A stretch of 64,000 nt of DNA from Pseudomonas sp. JQ170C (GCF_035581345.1 NZ_CP141608.1:5610501-5674500), one strand, 5' to 3'; positions 8,263-17,700 are shown, counted from the stretch's first letter. Numbers and translations: made by a program. Notes: a model not told the origin generated them from the sequence alone.

Positions 8263-8873
8263 AAAACTACCTTTGAAGGAATGGCTTTCTGTCCTGCTAC
8301 TGCAGATGCGCCCCTATAAAGAAGGGCAGCAACATCCTGTTACCGCTAGGGAAGGCAAATAACGCGCCAGTTCCTTGACCGTTCGTTTGAAATTCCCTAC
8401 AGCCGCGTGCAACAAGGCTTACAGGCCTTTCTGCCAGATACTGGCCGAATGCCCGCCAAAAAAAAGCGCTGAATCCATTAATTACTGAAATACCCACTTA
8501 CAAATAGCGAGTCGCACCAAAAACCGTCATCGGTAACACCTCGCGCACATCCCTGGCGCAAAAAGGTACAACCCAATCAGAGCAACCAATCGCCGCAATC
8601 CTTGGCCGAAGCTGTACGCAAGGTCAGAAACGGCTTCCCAGCACTGGCCAAAAATGGCACCATCGCGCCTTTTTTCATCAAGGCTCCGGCCCTGGAAACG
8701 AGGGCAGGCGGACATCCGCGCGACAGTCAGCTGCAGCGATGCGACACCCGCCCTCCCGGTAACCCGTTGCCCCTCCCGCCGTTGTTGGCTGTCATTCAGC
8801 CGCTATGCTAGCTTGGCGCTCGCCAAGAAGGCCGCCAACAGCAGGAGCGCACCAGAACACATGAGGACCGCAC
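8263..8873. other. 611-bp divergent intergenic region between gabP and the amino acid ABC operon
   Basis: No convincing open frame or RNA gene is seen. It must hold the promoters of gabP (minus) and of the ABC transporter operon (plus), but I cannot assign -35/-10 or sigma-54 boxes with confidence. A TGGCAC motif near 8665 lacks a correctly spaced GC element. Confidence 0.5.
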
Positions 8874-9647
8874 ATGGCTGAGGCCACGCCCGCGCTGGAA
8901 ATCCGCAACCTGCACAAACGCTACGGCGACCAGGAGATTCTCAAGGGCATCTCGCTGACCGCACGCGATGGTGATGTGATCTCGATCCTGGGATCCTCCG
9001 GCTCCGGCAAGTCCACTCTGCTGCGCTGCATCAACCTGCTGGAAAACCCGCACCAGGGCCAGATCCTGGTAGCCGGTGAAGAGCTGCGGCTCAAAGCTGC
9101 AAAAAACGGTGAGCTGGTGGCTGCCGACAACAAGCAGATCAATCGCATGCGCAGCGAGATCGGCTTCGTGTTCCAGAATTTCAATCTGTGGCCGCACATG
9201 AGCATCCTCGACAACATCATCGAGGCCCCTCGTCGCGTGCTCGGCCAGAGCAAGGCCGAAGCCATCGAGCATGCCGAGGCACTGCTCAACAAGGTCGGCA
9301 TCCACAACAAGCGCCACAGCTACCCGGCCGAATTGTCCGGCGGCCAGCAACAACGCGCCGCCATTGCCCGCACCCTGGCCATGAAGCCCAAGGTCATCCT
9401 GTTTGACGAGCCGACCTCGGCCCTGGATCCGGAAATGGTCCAGGAAGTGCTTAACGTTATCCGCGCCCTGGCCGAAGAAGGCCGTACCATGCTACTGGTT
9501 ACGCACGAAATGGGCTTTGCCCGCCAGGTGTCCAGCGAAGTCATCTTCCTGCACCAAGGGCTGGTCGAAGAGCAGGGAACGCCGCAGCAGGTTTTTGAAA
9601 ACCCGAACTCGGCGCGTTGTAAACAATTCATGTCCAGCAACCGCTAA
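8874..9647 (+). CDS. Polar amino acid ABC transporter, ATP-binding protein (HisP/AotP type)
   Basis: This 257-residue ATPase has Walker [10 protein letters not shown] (40-48), Q-loop Gln101, signature LSGGQ (154-158), Walker B VILFDE (174-179) and a switch histidine in VTHEMGFAR. The insertion around [21 protein letters not shown] is typical of the HisP/AotP subgroup that energises histidine, lysine, arginine or ornithine uptake. It is the first gene of a four-gene operon with the binding protein and two permeases. The exact substrate cannot be fixed from sequence. Confidence 0.92.
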   Translation: MAEATPALEIRNLHKRYGDQEILKGISLTARDGDVISILGSSGSGKSTLLRCINLLENPHQGQILVAGEELRLKAAKNGELVAADNKQINRMRSEIGFVFQNFNLWPHMSILDNIIEAPRRVLGQSKAEAIEHAEALLNKVGIHNKRHSYPAELSGGQQQRAAIARTLAMKPKVILFDEPTSALDPEMVQEVLNVIRALAEEGRTMLLVTHEMGFARQVSSEVIFLHQGLVEEQGTPQQVFENPNSARCKQFMSSNR

Positions 9648-9660
9648 CGGAGCAACACGC

Positions 9661-10422
9661 ATGCAGACCTATAAGAAATTCCTCCTGGCCGCTGCCGCCA
9701 CGCTGGTGTTCTCGGCCAATGCCATGGCTGCCGAGAAACTGAAGATGGGCATCGAGGCGGCTTACCCGCCGTTCAACAACAAGGACGCCAGTGGCCAGGT
9801 AGTGGGCTTTGACAAAGACATCGGCGACGCCCTGTGCGCCAAGATGAAAGTCGAGTGCGAAGTGGTTACCTCCGACTGGGACGGCATCATCCCGGCCCTT
9901 AACGCCAAGAAGTTCGACTTCATCGTCTCGTCGCTGTCGATCACCGACGAGCGCAAGCAAGCCGTGGACTTTACCGACCCCTACTACTCGAACAAGCAGC
10001 AGTTCATCGCGCCAAAGAACGTCGACTTCAAGACTGACCCCGCTTCGCTGCAAGGCAAAGCACTGGGCACCCAGCGCGCAACGCAGGCCGCGACCTGGCT
10101 GGACGATAACGGCGGCATGGACGGCAAGTTCAAAGTCAGCCTCTACGACACTCAGGAAAACGCCTACCTGGACCTGACCTCAGGCCGCGTCGACGCCCTG
10201 CTGGCCGACAAATACGCCAACTACGACTGGCTCAAATCCGAAGCCGGTAAAAACTACGAGTTCAAAGGCGAGCCTGTTAACGAAAGCGACAAGGTCGGCA
10301 TCGCCGTGCGCAAAGGTGACGATGCACTGCGCACCAAACTGAACGCCGCTTTGAAGGAAATCGTTGCCGACGGCACCTACAAGAAGATCAACGACAAGTA
10401 CTTCCCCTTCAGCATCTATTGA
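9661..10422 (+). CDS. Periplasmic amino acid-binding protein of the ABC transporter
   Basis: The 253-residue protein starts with a Sec signal peptide (MQTYKKFLLAAAATLVFSANAMA, cleavage near residue 23) followed by a type II solute-binding fold (SBP_bac_3). KMGIEAAYPPFNNKD and VGFDKDIGDALC match the ligand-pocket opening of HisJ/ArgT/AotJ proteins, and VSSLSITDERKQAVDFTDPYY is the family's hallmark. It lies 13 bp after the ATPase gene, consistent with high expression of the binding protein. Basic amino acids (Lys/Arg/Orn/His) are the likely ligands. Confidence 0.92.
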   Translation: MQTYKKFLLAAAATLVFSANAMAAEKLKMGIEAAYPPFNNKDASGQVVGFDKDIGDALCAKMKVECEVVTSDWDGIIPALNAKKFDFIVSSLSITDERKQAVDFTDPYYSNKQQFIAPKNVDFKTDPASLQGKALGTQRATQAATWLDDNGGMDGKFKVSLYDTQENAYLDLTSGRVDALLADKYANYDWLKSEAGKNYEFKGEPVNESDKVGIAVRKGDDALRTKLNAALKEIVADGTYKKINDKYFPFSIY

Positions 10423-10479
10423 TTCGCCCCGACCGGCATCGCCCTGGAGGTGATGCCGGTCCTTTGAACAAACCTGCCC

Positions 10480-11175
10480 ATGAATATTGATCTCTACGGA
10501 TTCGGTCCGGCCTTGTTGGCCGGGACGCTGATGACCGTCAAACTCGCGTTGTCGGCCCTGTGTCTGGGGCTGGTGCTAGGGCTGCTTGGCGCCCTGGCCA
10601 AGACCTCGCCGTACAAACCCCTGCAATGGCTGGGTGGCTTTTATTCCACCCTGGTGCGTGGCGTACCCGAACTGCTCTGGGTATTGCTGATTTACTTTGG
10701 CACCGTCAGCCTGATGAACCGGCTTGGCGAAGCCCTGAACATTCCTGGCCTGGAACTCAATGCCTTTGCTGCTGGCGTGATCGCCCTTGGCTTGTGCTTC
10801 GGCGCCTATGCCACGGAAGTATTCCGCGGCGCGATCCTGGCCATACCCAAGGGCCACCGTGAAGCCGGCCTGGCCCTGGGCCTTTCCAGAGGGCGGATTT
10901 TTTCCAAGCTGGTCCTGCCTCAAATGTGGCGCATCGCCCTTCCCGGCCTGGGCAATCTGTTCATGATCCTGATGAAAGACACTGCGCTGGTATCGGTAAT
11001 CGGCCTGGAAGAGATCATGCGTCACTCGCAGATCGCCGTGACGGTGAGCAAGCAGCCCTTCACCTTCTATATGGTTGCCGCTGTTATTTACCTCGGGCTG
11101 ACCGTCCTTGCCATGACTGGCATGCACTTCATGGAAAAACGTGCCGCACGCGGCTTCGCGAGGCCTAACCAATGA
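10480..11175 (+). CDS. Amino acid ABC transporter permease (HisQ type)
   Basis: This 231-residue inner-membrane protein has about five hydrophobic helices and the EAA loop (HREAGLALGLSRGRIFSKLVLPQMWRIALPG, about 126-156) that docks on the ATPase. The N-terminal motif with LMTVKLALSALCLGLVLGLLGAL is typical of His/Glu/Gln/Arg/opine permeases. It overlaps the next permease gene by an ATGA junction, giving the usual heterodimeric pair. Confidence 0.92.
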   Translation: MNIDLYGFGPALLAGTLMTVKLALSALCLGLVLGLLGALAKTSPYKPLQWLGGFYSTLVRGVPELLWVLLIYFGTVSLMNRLGEALNIPGLELNAFAAGVIALGLCFGAYATEVFRGAILAIPKGHREAGLALGLSRGRIFSKLVLPQMWRIALPGLGNLFMILMKDTALVSVIGLEEIMRHSQIAVTVSKQPFTFYMVAAVIYLGLTVLAMTGMHFMEKRAARGFARPNQ

Positions 11176-11861
11176 ACTGGGAAGTCATCATCAAGTGGCT
11201 ACCACGCCTGGCCCAAGGCGCCACGCTGACACTGGAACTGGTAGCCATCGCGGTCATTGCCGGCCTGATCCTCGCCATCCCGCTGGGTATCGCTCGCTCG
11301 TCACGCCATTGGTACGTGCGTGCCTTGCCGTTCAGCTACATCTTCTTCTTCCGTGGCACTCCGCTGCTGGTTCAGCTGTTTCTGGTGTACTACGGCCTTG
11401 CCCAGTTCGAGGCCGTCCGTAGCAGCGTCTTGTGGCCATACCTGCGCGATCCGTTCTGGTGCACGGTGCTGACCATGACCCTGCATACCGCCGCCTACAT
11501 CGCCGAAATCCTGCGCGGCGCCCTGCAGGCCATCCCACGTGGAGAGATCGAAGCAGCGCGGGCTCTGGGCATGTCCCGGGCCAAGGCACTGTTCTACATC
11601 ATGCTGCCGCGTGCCGCGCGCATAGGTTTGCCGGCCTACAGCAACGAAGTGATCCTGATGCTCAAGGCCAGCGCCCTGGCGAGCACCGTTACCTTGCTGG
11701 AACTGACCGGCATGGCGCGGACCATCATCGCGCGTACCTACTTGCCCGTAGAGATCTTCTTCGCTGCCGGCCTGTTTTACCTGGTGATCTCGTTCCTGTT
11801 GGTACAAGGCTTCAAGCAACTGGAACGCTGGCTGCGCGTCGACGCCTGCCAAGGCCGCTGA
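11172..11861 (+). CDS. Amino acid ABC transporter permease (HisM type)
   Basis: The 229-residue second permease has the EAA loop GEIEAARALGMSRAKALFYIMLPRAAR and the FFFRGTPLLVQLFLVYYG segment characteristic of HisM/AotM. Its ATG overlaps the HisQ-type stop. The GGGGCTGATCACAGCCCC hairpin at about 11871-11888 after the gene probably ends the operon. Confidence 0.92.
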   Translation: MNWEVIIKWLPRLAQGATLTLELVAIAVIAGLILAIPLGIARSSRHWYVRALPFSYIFFFRGTPLLVQLFLVYYGLAQFEAVRSSVLWPYLRDPFWCTVLTMTLHTAAYIAEILRGALQAIPRGEIEAARALGMSRAKALFYIMLPRAARIGLPAYSNEVILMLKASALASTVTLLELTGMARTIIARTYLPVEIFFAAGLFYLVISFLLVQGFKQLERWLRVDACQGR

Positions 11862-11870
11862 ACCTGTATA

Positions 11871-11894
11871 ACGGGGCTGATCACAGCCCCGTTT
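11871..11894 (+). terminator. Terminator of the amino acid ABC operon
   Basis: GGGGCTG and CAGCCCC form a stem around ATCA, followed by GTTTTCG, within the 45 bp between the permease stop and the next ATG. The T run is short, so termination may be partial. Confidence 0.6.
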
Positions 11895-11906
11895 TCGTAT
11901 CCGACC

Positions 11907-13127
11907 ATGACCACTGCCCTCCCCCTCGCCGATGACCAACTGCTCAGCCGCTTCCAGGCGCTGGACAGCTTCTTGCGCGACCACCAGCACCTGTGGCGAC
12001 CACGCCCCTTCACCCAGCTGCAACTGCCCTGGGAAGCCGAGCATCCGACCTTGGCTGCCTGGTTGCGACAGCGCTCGCTGGACGAGGCAGAGGCAGCCCA
12101 CAACCATCCCGAGCAACTGCACGCACCGGCGCCTTTTCCACAGCTGGCCAGCCTGGCCGCGCGGCTGTCCGAGGTCGGCGAGCTGTCCACAGTCGCCCTG
12201 CCTGCGGCGAGCCATCGCCTGAACGTGGATGTACCGGGGCGCAAATGGCAACAGATCGAAGCCTTCGCCAGCCACCTGGGCTTTACCCGGACGCCACGGC
12301 ACTGGCTCGACTGGTGCTCGGGCAAGGGCCACCTGGGCCGGCGCTTGCTGCAAGGCGACCACCAGCAACTGACCTGCCTGGAATACGACCCGGCGCTGGT
12401 CGACGCCGGCCGGCAACTGAGCCAGCATCACGGCTTGAGCGCCGATCACCAGTTGCAGGACGTTCTGGCCGAAGACGCCGCCCGGCACTTGAGCAACGAC
12501 CACACCGCCGTCGCCCTGCACGCCTGTGGCGACCTGCATGTGCGCCTGATGCAATTGGCCAGCCGCCAGGGTTGCCGTCAGCTGGCGATTGCGCCCTGCT
12601 GCTACAACCGCATCCAGGCGGCGCAGTACCAGCCGCTCTCAAGCGCTGCGATCACCTCCGGCCTGCAGCTGTCGATCGACGACCTGGGCCTGCCCCTGAG
12701 CGAAACCGTGACCGCCGGCGCACGGGTACGCCGCCAGCGCGATGAGTCGATGGCCAGGCGCCTGGGGTTCGATTTGTTGCAGCGTGAGCTGCGGGGAATG
12801 GATGAATACCTGCCGACGCCCTCGTTGCCGGTCAGCTGGCTGCAAAAGCCTTTTGCCGACTACTGCCTTGAACTGATGGCGCTCAAAGGCCTGTCGATCG
12901 ACCGCGCCCCTGACTGGAACGCGCTGCAGGCTGCCGGCTGGCAACGCCTGGCCGAAGTTCGCAATCTGGAGCTGCTGCGCAACCTGTTCCGCCGCCCGCT
13001 GGAGTTGTGGCTGGTGCTTGACCGTGCGCTCTACCTGCGCGAGCAGGGCTACCAAGTGCAGCTAGGGGTGTTCTGTGAGCAGCCCCTCACACCGCGCAAC
13101 TTGATGCTCCTGGCGCAACGCCAATAA
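11907..13127 (+). CDS. SAM-dependent methyltransferase of the METTL25/Trm13-like (Methyltransf_32) type
   Basis: The 406-residue protein has a class I methyltransferase core in its middle: motif I LDWCSGKGHLG (134-144), an acidic residue in LEYDPA (158-163), then HACGDL (205-210) and APCCYN (229-234). The GKGHLG / HACGDL / PCCY combination is characteristic of the family shared by GSTCD, METTL25 and the tRNA methylase Trm13. The substrate in bacteria is not known to me; RNA or protein is plausible. The flanking N- and C-terminal regions are helical and unassigned. The gene starts 45 bp after the ABC operon. Confidence 0.8.
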   Translation: MTTALPLADDQLLSRFQALDSFLRDHQHLWRPRPFTQLQLPWEAEHPTLAAWLRQRSLDEAEAAHNHPEQLHAPAPFPQLASLAARLSEVGELSTVALPAASHRLNVDVPGRKWQQIEAFASHLGFTRTPRHWLDWCSGKGHLGRRLLQGDHQQLTCLEYDPALVDAGRQLSQHHGLSADHQLQDVLAEDAARHLSNDHTAVALHACGDLHVRLMQLASRQGCRQLAIAPCCYNRIQAAQYQPLSSAAITSGLQLSIDDLGLPLSETVTAGARVRRQRDESMARRLGFDLLQRELRGMDEYLPTPSLPVSWLQKPFADYCLELMALKGLSIDRAPDWNALQAAGWQRLAEVRNLELLRNLFRRPLELWLVLDRALYLREQGYQVQLGVFCEQPLTPRNLMLLAQRQ

Positions 13128-13150
13128 CCCTGCCCCAAATGTGCGCAGCC

Positions 13151-13336
13151 TGTGGATAAGTCTGTGCGCAACCTTTTGAAAAAACCCTCGAAAACCTTGG
13201 ATCCAAGCGCTTTCGACCGTTGGTCGTTTTTCACTCAGGGGCTTATCGCCAGCAAAAACAGCTATTTGCGCAAAGACCAGCGGCAGGCGCTGGTCCGATG
13301 AATGCGTCACAGGTCTGGCACGCACCTTGTGCATAA
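13151..13336. promoter_or_regulatory. Two DnaA-box-like sites in an intergenic region
   Basis: TGTGGATAA at 13151-13159 is a perfect reverse-oriented DnaA box (TTATCCACA), and TGTGCATAA at 13328-13336 differs by one base. Between them lie a perfect 12-bp palindrome CTTGGATCCAAG (13196-13207) and a small terminator. Whether DnaA binds here is untested; a single perfect 9-mer can occur by chance. Confidence 0.35.
13214..13231 (+). terminator. Small terminator downstream of the methyltransferase gene
   Basis: CGACC (13214-13218) and GGTCG (13222-13226) flank a 3-nt loop and are followed by TTTTT. The stem is short, so efficiency is uncertain. Confidence 0.6.
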
Positions 13337-13367
13337 GCGTTTTAACCAAACGCTCTAAGCAGCAAAA

Positions 13368-13697
13368 TCAGGCCAGTTTCAGCAGGCTCATACCGACCAG
13401 CAACAGCGCCAGGCCCAACCAGCCCCGCCCGGCGAGGCGCTGACCAAACAGCGCCCAACCCATGGCCACGGTGGCAAGGATGCCGAAGCCGCCCCAAATG
13501 GCATAAGCCAGCGACAGTTCGATATCGCGAACAGCCTGGGCCAGCGCAGTAAAGGCGGCCAGCACACACAGAATCGAGACAATGCCGTAGCCGCGCTTGC
13601 GCAAACCGTCGGAATACTTGAGCAGCAGGTTGGCGATCACCTCCAGCACAATCGCCAGGCCCAGCCAGGCGAAGGGAATCCAGTTCATGCTCAGCAT
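13368..13697 (-). CDS. mdtI: Spermidine export protein MdtI (SMR family)
   Basis: This 109-residue protein equals the length of E. coli MdtI and shares the pattern [32 protein letters not shown] and [11 protein letters not shown]. It has four membrane helices and the SMR membrane-embedded Glu (LEVIAN). MdtI works as a heterodimer with MdtJ to export spermidine. The start at 13697 has a GGAGG ribosome site at 7-bp spacing and overlaps the end of mdtJ; an internal ATG at 13688 is less well placed. Confidence 0.9.
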   Translation of the reverse strand: MLSMNWIPFAWLGLAIVLEVIANLLLKYSDGLRKRGYGIVSILCVLAAFTALAQAVRDIELSLAYAIWGGFGILATVAMGWALFGQRLAGRGWLGLALLLVGMSLLKLA

Positions 13698-14050
13698 GGC
13701 AGGGCCTCCATCTCGCGCTTGGCGGGTGCGGCGCGGGTACCGGCCTTGATCAGCAGGATACCGGCGATCATCACACCCAGGCCGGCGGCCTTGAGCAGAC
13801 CGATGCTCTCCCCGAGCCAGGTCACACTGATCAGGGTAATCAGCACAATGCCGATGCCTTCCCACAGCGCGTAGGCAACGCCCACCGGCACACGTTTGAC
13901 GGCCAGGGCGAGGAAGAAGTACGACAGGCCGATCATGGCGTACATCAGTCCATGACCCAGGATGGCGGAATGAGTGGCGGCGAATTTCATCGACGCGGTG
14001 CCGATCACCTCAGCGATAATGGCGATAAACAAATAAATCCAGGAACGCAT
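13691..14050 (-). CDS. mdtJ: Spermidine export protein MdtJ (SMR family)
   Basis: This 119-residue SMR protein has four membrane segments and the conserved [14 protein letters not shown] with its key Glu, plus [19 protein letters not shown]. These match MdtJ and distinguish it from EmrE-type homodimers. ATG 14050 follows a GGGAGGG ribosome site; the open frame extends 12 codons further upstream without a better start. It lies first in the mdtJI operon, overlapping mdtI by 7 bp. Polyamine export fits with the agmatine-to-putrescine genes elsewhere in the window. Confidence 0.9.
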   Translation of the reverse strand: MRSWIYLFIAIIAEVIGTASMKFAATHSAILGHGLMYAMIGLSYFFLALAVKRVPVGVAYALWEGIGIVLITLISVTWLGESIGLLKAAGLGVMIAGILLIKAGTRAAPAKREMEALPC

Positions 14051-14412
14051 GATGCCCTCCCACGGGCGACAACACACCGCGCGCACTAGCGGCGACGGCT
14101 ACAGACAAAAAGAGAAAAAAGCTGATTGTCGGGGGAGGCGCTACAGACCGCCGGTCCAGTGATTTTCACGGGTGGCCAGACGAGGGATGAGGAGCAGAAA
14201 CGCTTTAGTGTTCAACATAATGAACAACAAATTAGCTCAAGGCATTGCTTAAGTCAAATTGATAGAGAATATCTAATTAAAAATCGCGTGCTTGATAACC
14301 TATACAGGTAAAAGCCCTTAAAGCCTGCTGAAAGCTTCGTAAATTATATTCCCCACCCTGTAGGAACGGGCTTGCCCCGCGAAAGAAACCCCTCTACAAC
14401 CGGAACCCCCAA
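14051..14412. other. 362-bp intergenic region with an AT-rich core
   Basis: Bases 14190-14340 are strikingly AT-rich relative to the surroundings and lie upstream of mdtJ on the minus strand. They probably carry its promoter and could bind H-NS-like MvaT/MvaU proteins. A single REP half-site occupies 14360-14383. No protein gene is supported; a 61-codon frame at 14126-14311 lacks coding signs. Confidence 0.45.
14360..14383. repeat. Single REP half-site (B)
   Basis: GTAGGAACGGGCTTGCCCCG followed by CGAA is one half of the REP palindrome seen elsewhere in the window, with no facing partner. Confidence 0.75.
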
Positions 14413-14637
14413 TTGAACCGCCTCTTCCCCCTCACCCTGCTCGCCGCCCTGATCACCCTCCCCGGCTGCAGCACCCCAAACCACCCCACCCAGTCCGCCT
14501 GGGACACCCCATTGCAACCCCTGCCCGTGCAGCCCACCACCCACTGCACCAAGCGCGGCTGCCACGAACACAAACCCATGATTTTCGACCCGACCCAACG
14601 CGAACCCGACGCCACGACATTGCACCGCGGCTGGTAA
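14413..14637 (+). CDS. Small lipoprotein, 74 aa
   Basis: The frame opens with TTG 14413, giving MNRLFPLTLLAALITLPGC, a short lipoprotein signal peptide with lipobox LPGC and lipidated Cys19. The mature part is about 55 residues, Pro- and Thr-rich, with two further cysteines (HCTKRGCHEH). Similar tiny lipoproteins are common in Pseudomonas; no function is known to me. The TTG start is the only one that preserves the complete signal peptide. Confidence 0.65.
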   Translation: MNRLFPLTLLAALITLPGCSTPNHPTQSAWDTPLQPLPVQPTTHCTKRGCHEHKPMIFDPTQREPDATTLHRGW

Positions 14638-14695
14638 GAAAATCCCCCGCTACACACCCTGAAACCCGGTATCGCAACGAATCTTGCAGAAGTAG

Positions 14696-14723
14696 TTTAC
14701 AGACGCAAACTGATCGCTATAAT
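14696..14723 (+). promoter_or_regulatory. Sigma-70 promoter of tRNA-Thr
   Basis: TTTACA (14696-14701) and TATAAT (14718-14723) are separated by 16 bp; the tRNA begins 11 bp downstream. Confidence 0.75.
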
Positions 14724-14734
14724 GGCGACCCTGT

Positions 14735-14810
<76 letters not shown>

Positions 14811-14824
14811 TATGCAGTAAAAGA

Positions 14825-14852
14825 AAGGCCCACCGAAAGGTGGGCCTTTTTT
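14825..14852 (+). terminator. Terminator of tRNA-Thr
   Basis: AAAGGCCCACC and GGTGGGCCTTT form a near-perfect stem around GAAA, followed by a T run. Confidence 0.9.
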
Positions 14853-15292
14853 GTTTCCGTAGAAAAAGCCGGGTTCTCGGTGGGAGTCTGCATTGCCGGC
14901 AAAGGCTGCAAAGCAACCCTCCAACCTTGTAATCCAAATCCCCATCCGTTATAGCTAAAAAGGCATCCATAACCAAAAGAGGCAGAATCAGCCCGTCATG
15001 AACGAGACCACACGTATCTTTCGCCCCCAAGGCCCGTTTGCCGCGCTGTTCGGCAATACCTACGGGCCCAACGCTGTCACTATGCTTTCGCTGACCAGCT
15101 CTCCCCTCTCGACACTGTTCCACGCACTGTCGATTCCGCCCCGCGACGTCTTGCTCGCGCACAAACGCAAACGCCCTGTCCCTCCGCCTGCCAGCTGACG
15201 CCTGAATTTTTCGCTTTCCATCGCCCTCGGTTTTGCCGTTCAGGGCTGGAGACGCTTTGCATTTTTTTCAGTGTTTTCTGTCAGGAAGTCTT
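14853..15292. other. 440-bp region upstream of the FMO gene
   Basis: A 66-codon open frame (14998-15198, from ATG 14998) has fairly GC-rich third positions but no clear ribosome site, no homology I recognise and a Pro/Lys-rich tail. It may be chance or a short leader. The rest should contain the promoter of the monooxygenase. A CTGGAGACGCTTTGCAT string near 15246 resembles a sigma-54 promoter, but the GG-to-GC spacing is one base short. Confidence 0.4.
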
Positions 15293-16672
15293 ATGAGTAT
15301 TCGTGTTGCCATTATCGGCGCGGGCCCGTCTGGCCTGGCGCAGCTGCGTGCCTTTCAATCCGCTCATGCCAAGGGGGCAGCCATGCCCGAGGTGGTCTGT
15401 TTCGAGAAGCAGGCTGACTGGGGCGGGATGTGGAACTACACCTGGCGCACCGGGCTGGATGAGCACGGCGAGCCGGTGCACGGGAGTATGTACCGTTACC
15501 TGTGGTCGAACGGGCCGAAGGAGTGCCTGGAGTTCGCCGACTACAGTTTTGATGAGCATTTCGGTCGGCCGATTTCGTCTTATCCACCGCGTGAGGTGTT
15601 GTGGGACTACATTCAGGGCCGGGTGAAAAAGGCCGGTGTGCGCGATTACATTCGCTTCAATACAGCGGTCAAGGCGGTGCGTTTCGATGAGGCCAGCCGC
15701 ACCTTCACGGTCAGCGCCTACGACTACGCCCAAGGCGTTGGCATCGAGCAGGTGTTCGATTTTGTGGTAGTGGCCAGCGGGCATTTTTCCACGCCCCATG
15801 TGCCGGACTTCACCGGGTTCGAGCGTTTCTCCGGGCGCATTCTGCATGCCCACGATTTTCGCGATGCGCTGGAGTTCAAGGGCAAGGATGTGCTGATTGT
15901 CGGCAGCAGCTATTCGGCCGAAGACATCGGCTCACAGTGTTTCAAATACGGCGCGCGCTCCATCACCACGGCCTATCGCACCCAGCCCATGGGCTACAAG
16001 TGGCCCAAGGGCTGGGAAGAGCGCTCGCAGTTGCAGCGGGTGGACGGTGAGCTGGCGTTCTTTGCCGACGGCTCCAGCAAGCGGGTGGATGCGATCATTC
16101 TGTGCACCGGCTATCAGCATCACTTCCCGTTCCTGCCCGATGAGCTGACGCTCAAAACCGGCAACCGCCTGTGGCCGCTGGGGCTGTACCAAGGCGTGGT
16201 GTGGGAGCAGAACCCGCGGTTGATCTACCTGGGCATGCAAGACCTCTGGTACAGCTTCAATCTGTTCGACGCCCAGGCGTGGTTTGCCCGGGACTATATG
16301 CTGGGCCTTAAAACGCTGCCATCAACGGCCGAGATGCAGGCCGACAGCGCCCGCTGGCGTGCCGAGGAAGAGGCGCTGGCAACCACCGCGCAGATGTACG
16401 AGTTCCAGGGCCGCTACATCAAGCACCTGATCGAGCAAACCGACTATCCAAGCTTCGACATCGACGCGGTAAACCGGATCTTCCTCAAATGGAAGTCGGA
16501 CAAGAAGCAGGACATCATGGGCTACCGCGACAAGTCCTACCGCTCGGTAATCACCGGCACCGCCGCCGTGCCGCACCACACTCGCTGGATGCAGGCGCTG
16601 GATGATTCGCTGGTGGAGTACCTGCGCGAAACCTCAGCCAAGGGCGATGTCAAAACCCTGCGCCAGCACTAA
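15293..16672 (+). CDS. tmm: Flavin-containing monooxygenase, trimethylamine monooxygenase (Tmm)-like
   Basis: This 459-residue FAD/NADPH enzyme has the FAD Rossmann motif GAGPSG (9-14), the FMO fingerprint [11 protein letters not shown] (179-189) and the NADPH-binding GSSYSAED (204-211). Segments such as [33 protein letters not shown] and [13 protein letters not shown] match bacterial trimethylamine monooxygenase (Methylocella/Roseovarius Tmm) closely in my memory. Tmm oxidises trimethylamine to its N-oxide. No TMAO demethylase or transporter gene is adjacent, so another tertiary amine or sulfur compound is possible. ATG 15293 follows an AGGAAG ribosome site. Its 3' end overlaps the convergent hldD by 4 bp. 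Confidence 0.82.
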   Translation: MSIRVAIIGAGPSGLAQLRAFQSAHAKGAAMPEVVCFEKQADWGGMWNYTWRTGLDEHGEPVHGSMYRYLWSNGPKECLEFADYSFDEHFGRPISSYPPREVLWDYIQGRVKKAGVRDYIRFNTAVKAVRFDEASRTFTVSAYDYAQGVGIEQVFDFVVVASGHFSTPHVPDFTGFERFSGRILHAHDFRDALEFKGKDVLIVGSSYSAEDIGSQCFKYGARSITTAYRTQPMGYKWPKGWEERSQLQRVDGELAFFADGSSKRVDAIILCTGYQHHFPFLPDELTLKTGNRLWPLGLYQGVVWEQNPRLIYLGMQDLWYSFNLFDAQAWFARDYMLGLKTLPSTAEMQADSARWRAEEEALATTAQMYEFQGRYIKHLIEQTDYPSFDIDAVNRIFLKWKSDKKQDIMGYRDKSYRSVITGTAAVPHHTRWMQALDDSLVEYLRETSAKGDVKTLRQH

Positions 16673-17700
16673 GCCACCGCCGCCTGCCTGTATTGGGCAG
16701 GCGTCGCTGTTTCGATGCCTTGCAGCCAGTCGCAATAACGCGCCACGCCCTGCTCGACCGTGAGCATGGGTTGCGTGAAGCCGGCCTCGCGCAAGCGGCT
16801 CAGGTCGGCGCAGGTGTAGCACTGGTATTTGCCGCGCAGGTGGTCGGGGAATTCGCTGTATTCCAGGATGCCTTCGAGCAAGGCCATTTCCCGTGACAGC
16901 GGGGGTTGGTCTTGCTGCTCGCGCAGGCGGTTGATCACTGCCATGGCGACATCGTTGAACGGCTGGGCGCGCCCACTGCCGACGTTGAACAGGCCGCTGA
17001 GCTGCGGCTGATCCAGAAAGTGCAGGTTGACCTTGACCACATCCTCCACCGAGACAAAGTCCCGCAGGTGGCCGCCGCTTGGGTAGTCGCCATAGCTGCC
17101 GAACAGGCTGACCTTGCCATGGGCCTGGTACTGGTTGAAGCAATGCAGGGCCACCGAGGCCATGGCACCTTTGTGCTGTTCGTGGGGGCCGTAGACGTTG
17201 AAGTAACGCAGGCCGACGATCTGGCTGCGCGCTGCAGGCAACAGCCTGCGCACGTGTTGATCGAAGAGGAATTTGGAGTAGCCGTAGACGTTCAGCGGCC
17301 GCTCGCACTCGCGCTGTTCGCGAAAGTCGCGCCCGGCGCCATACACCGCTGCCGACGAGGCATACAGCATCGGCACTTGCAGGGCCTGGGCAGCATCGAG
17401 CAGATTGCGGCTGTAGCGGTAGTTGTTGTCCATCATGAAGCGCCCGTCGCCTTCGACGGTGCTGGAGCAGGCGCCCTGGTGCAGCACGGCGCGAACCTTG
17501 CCGAACTGGCCGCGGGCAAAGCGGTCGAGAAAGTCGTCCTTGTCGAGATAATCGGCAATCTCGCAGTCGGCGAGGTTGCGGAATTTGTCGCCATCGGTCA
17601 GGTCGTCGACGGCAATGATCTCGGTTTCATTGCGTCGGTTGAGGGCCTGGACGAGGTTGCTACCGATGAAACCGGCGGCGCCGGTCACGATGATGGTCAT
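16669..17700 (-). CDS. hldD: ADP-L-glycero-D-manno-heptose 6-epimerase HldD
   Basis: HldD (RfaD) makes ADP-L-glycero-beta-D-manno-heptose for the LPS inner core. The 343-residue SDR-type protein has the NAD(P) motif TGAAGFIG (6-13), catalytic Tyr139-X3-Lys143 in NVYGYSKF, and family segments [13 protein letters not shown] and [15 protein letters not shown] chose ATG 17700, behind a strong AGGGGGACAAGG ribosome site, rather than a start ten codons upstream. It lies 71 bp downstream of the MFS gene on the same strand. Confidence 0.95.
   Translation of the reverse strand: MTIIVTGAAGFIGSNLVQALNRRNETEIIAVDDLTDGDKFRNLADCEIADYLDKDDFLDRFARGQFGKVRAVLHQGACSSTVEGDGRFMMDNNYRYSRNLLDAAQALQVPMLYASSAAVYGAGRDFREQRECERPLNVYGYSKFLFDQHVRRLLPAARSQIVGLRYFNVYGPHEQHKGAMASVALHCFNQYQAHGKVSLFGSYGDYPSGGHLRDFVSVEDVVKVNLHFLDQPQLSGLFNVGSGRAQPFNDVAMAVINRLREQQDQPPLSREMALLEGILEYSEFPDHLRGKYQCYTCADLSRLREAGFTQPMLTVEQGVARYCDWLQGIETATPAQYRQAAVA

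Noticed and set aside
8660..8680. Sigma-54 promoter near TGGCAC upstream of the amino acid ABC operon
   Set aside because: The downstream GC element is missing at the correct spacing.
15244..15262. Sigma-54 (-24/-12) promoter ahead of the FMO gene
   Set aside because: The string CTGGAGACGCTTTGCAT has GG and GC elements, but only nine bases between them instead of ten.
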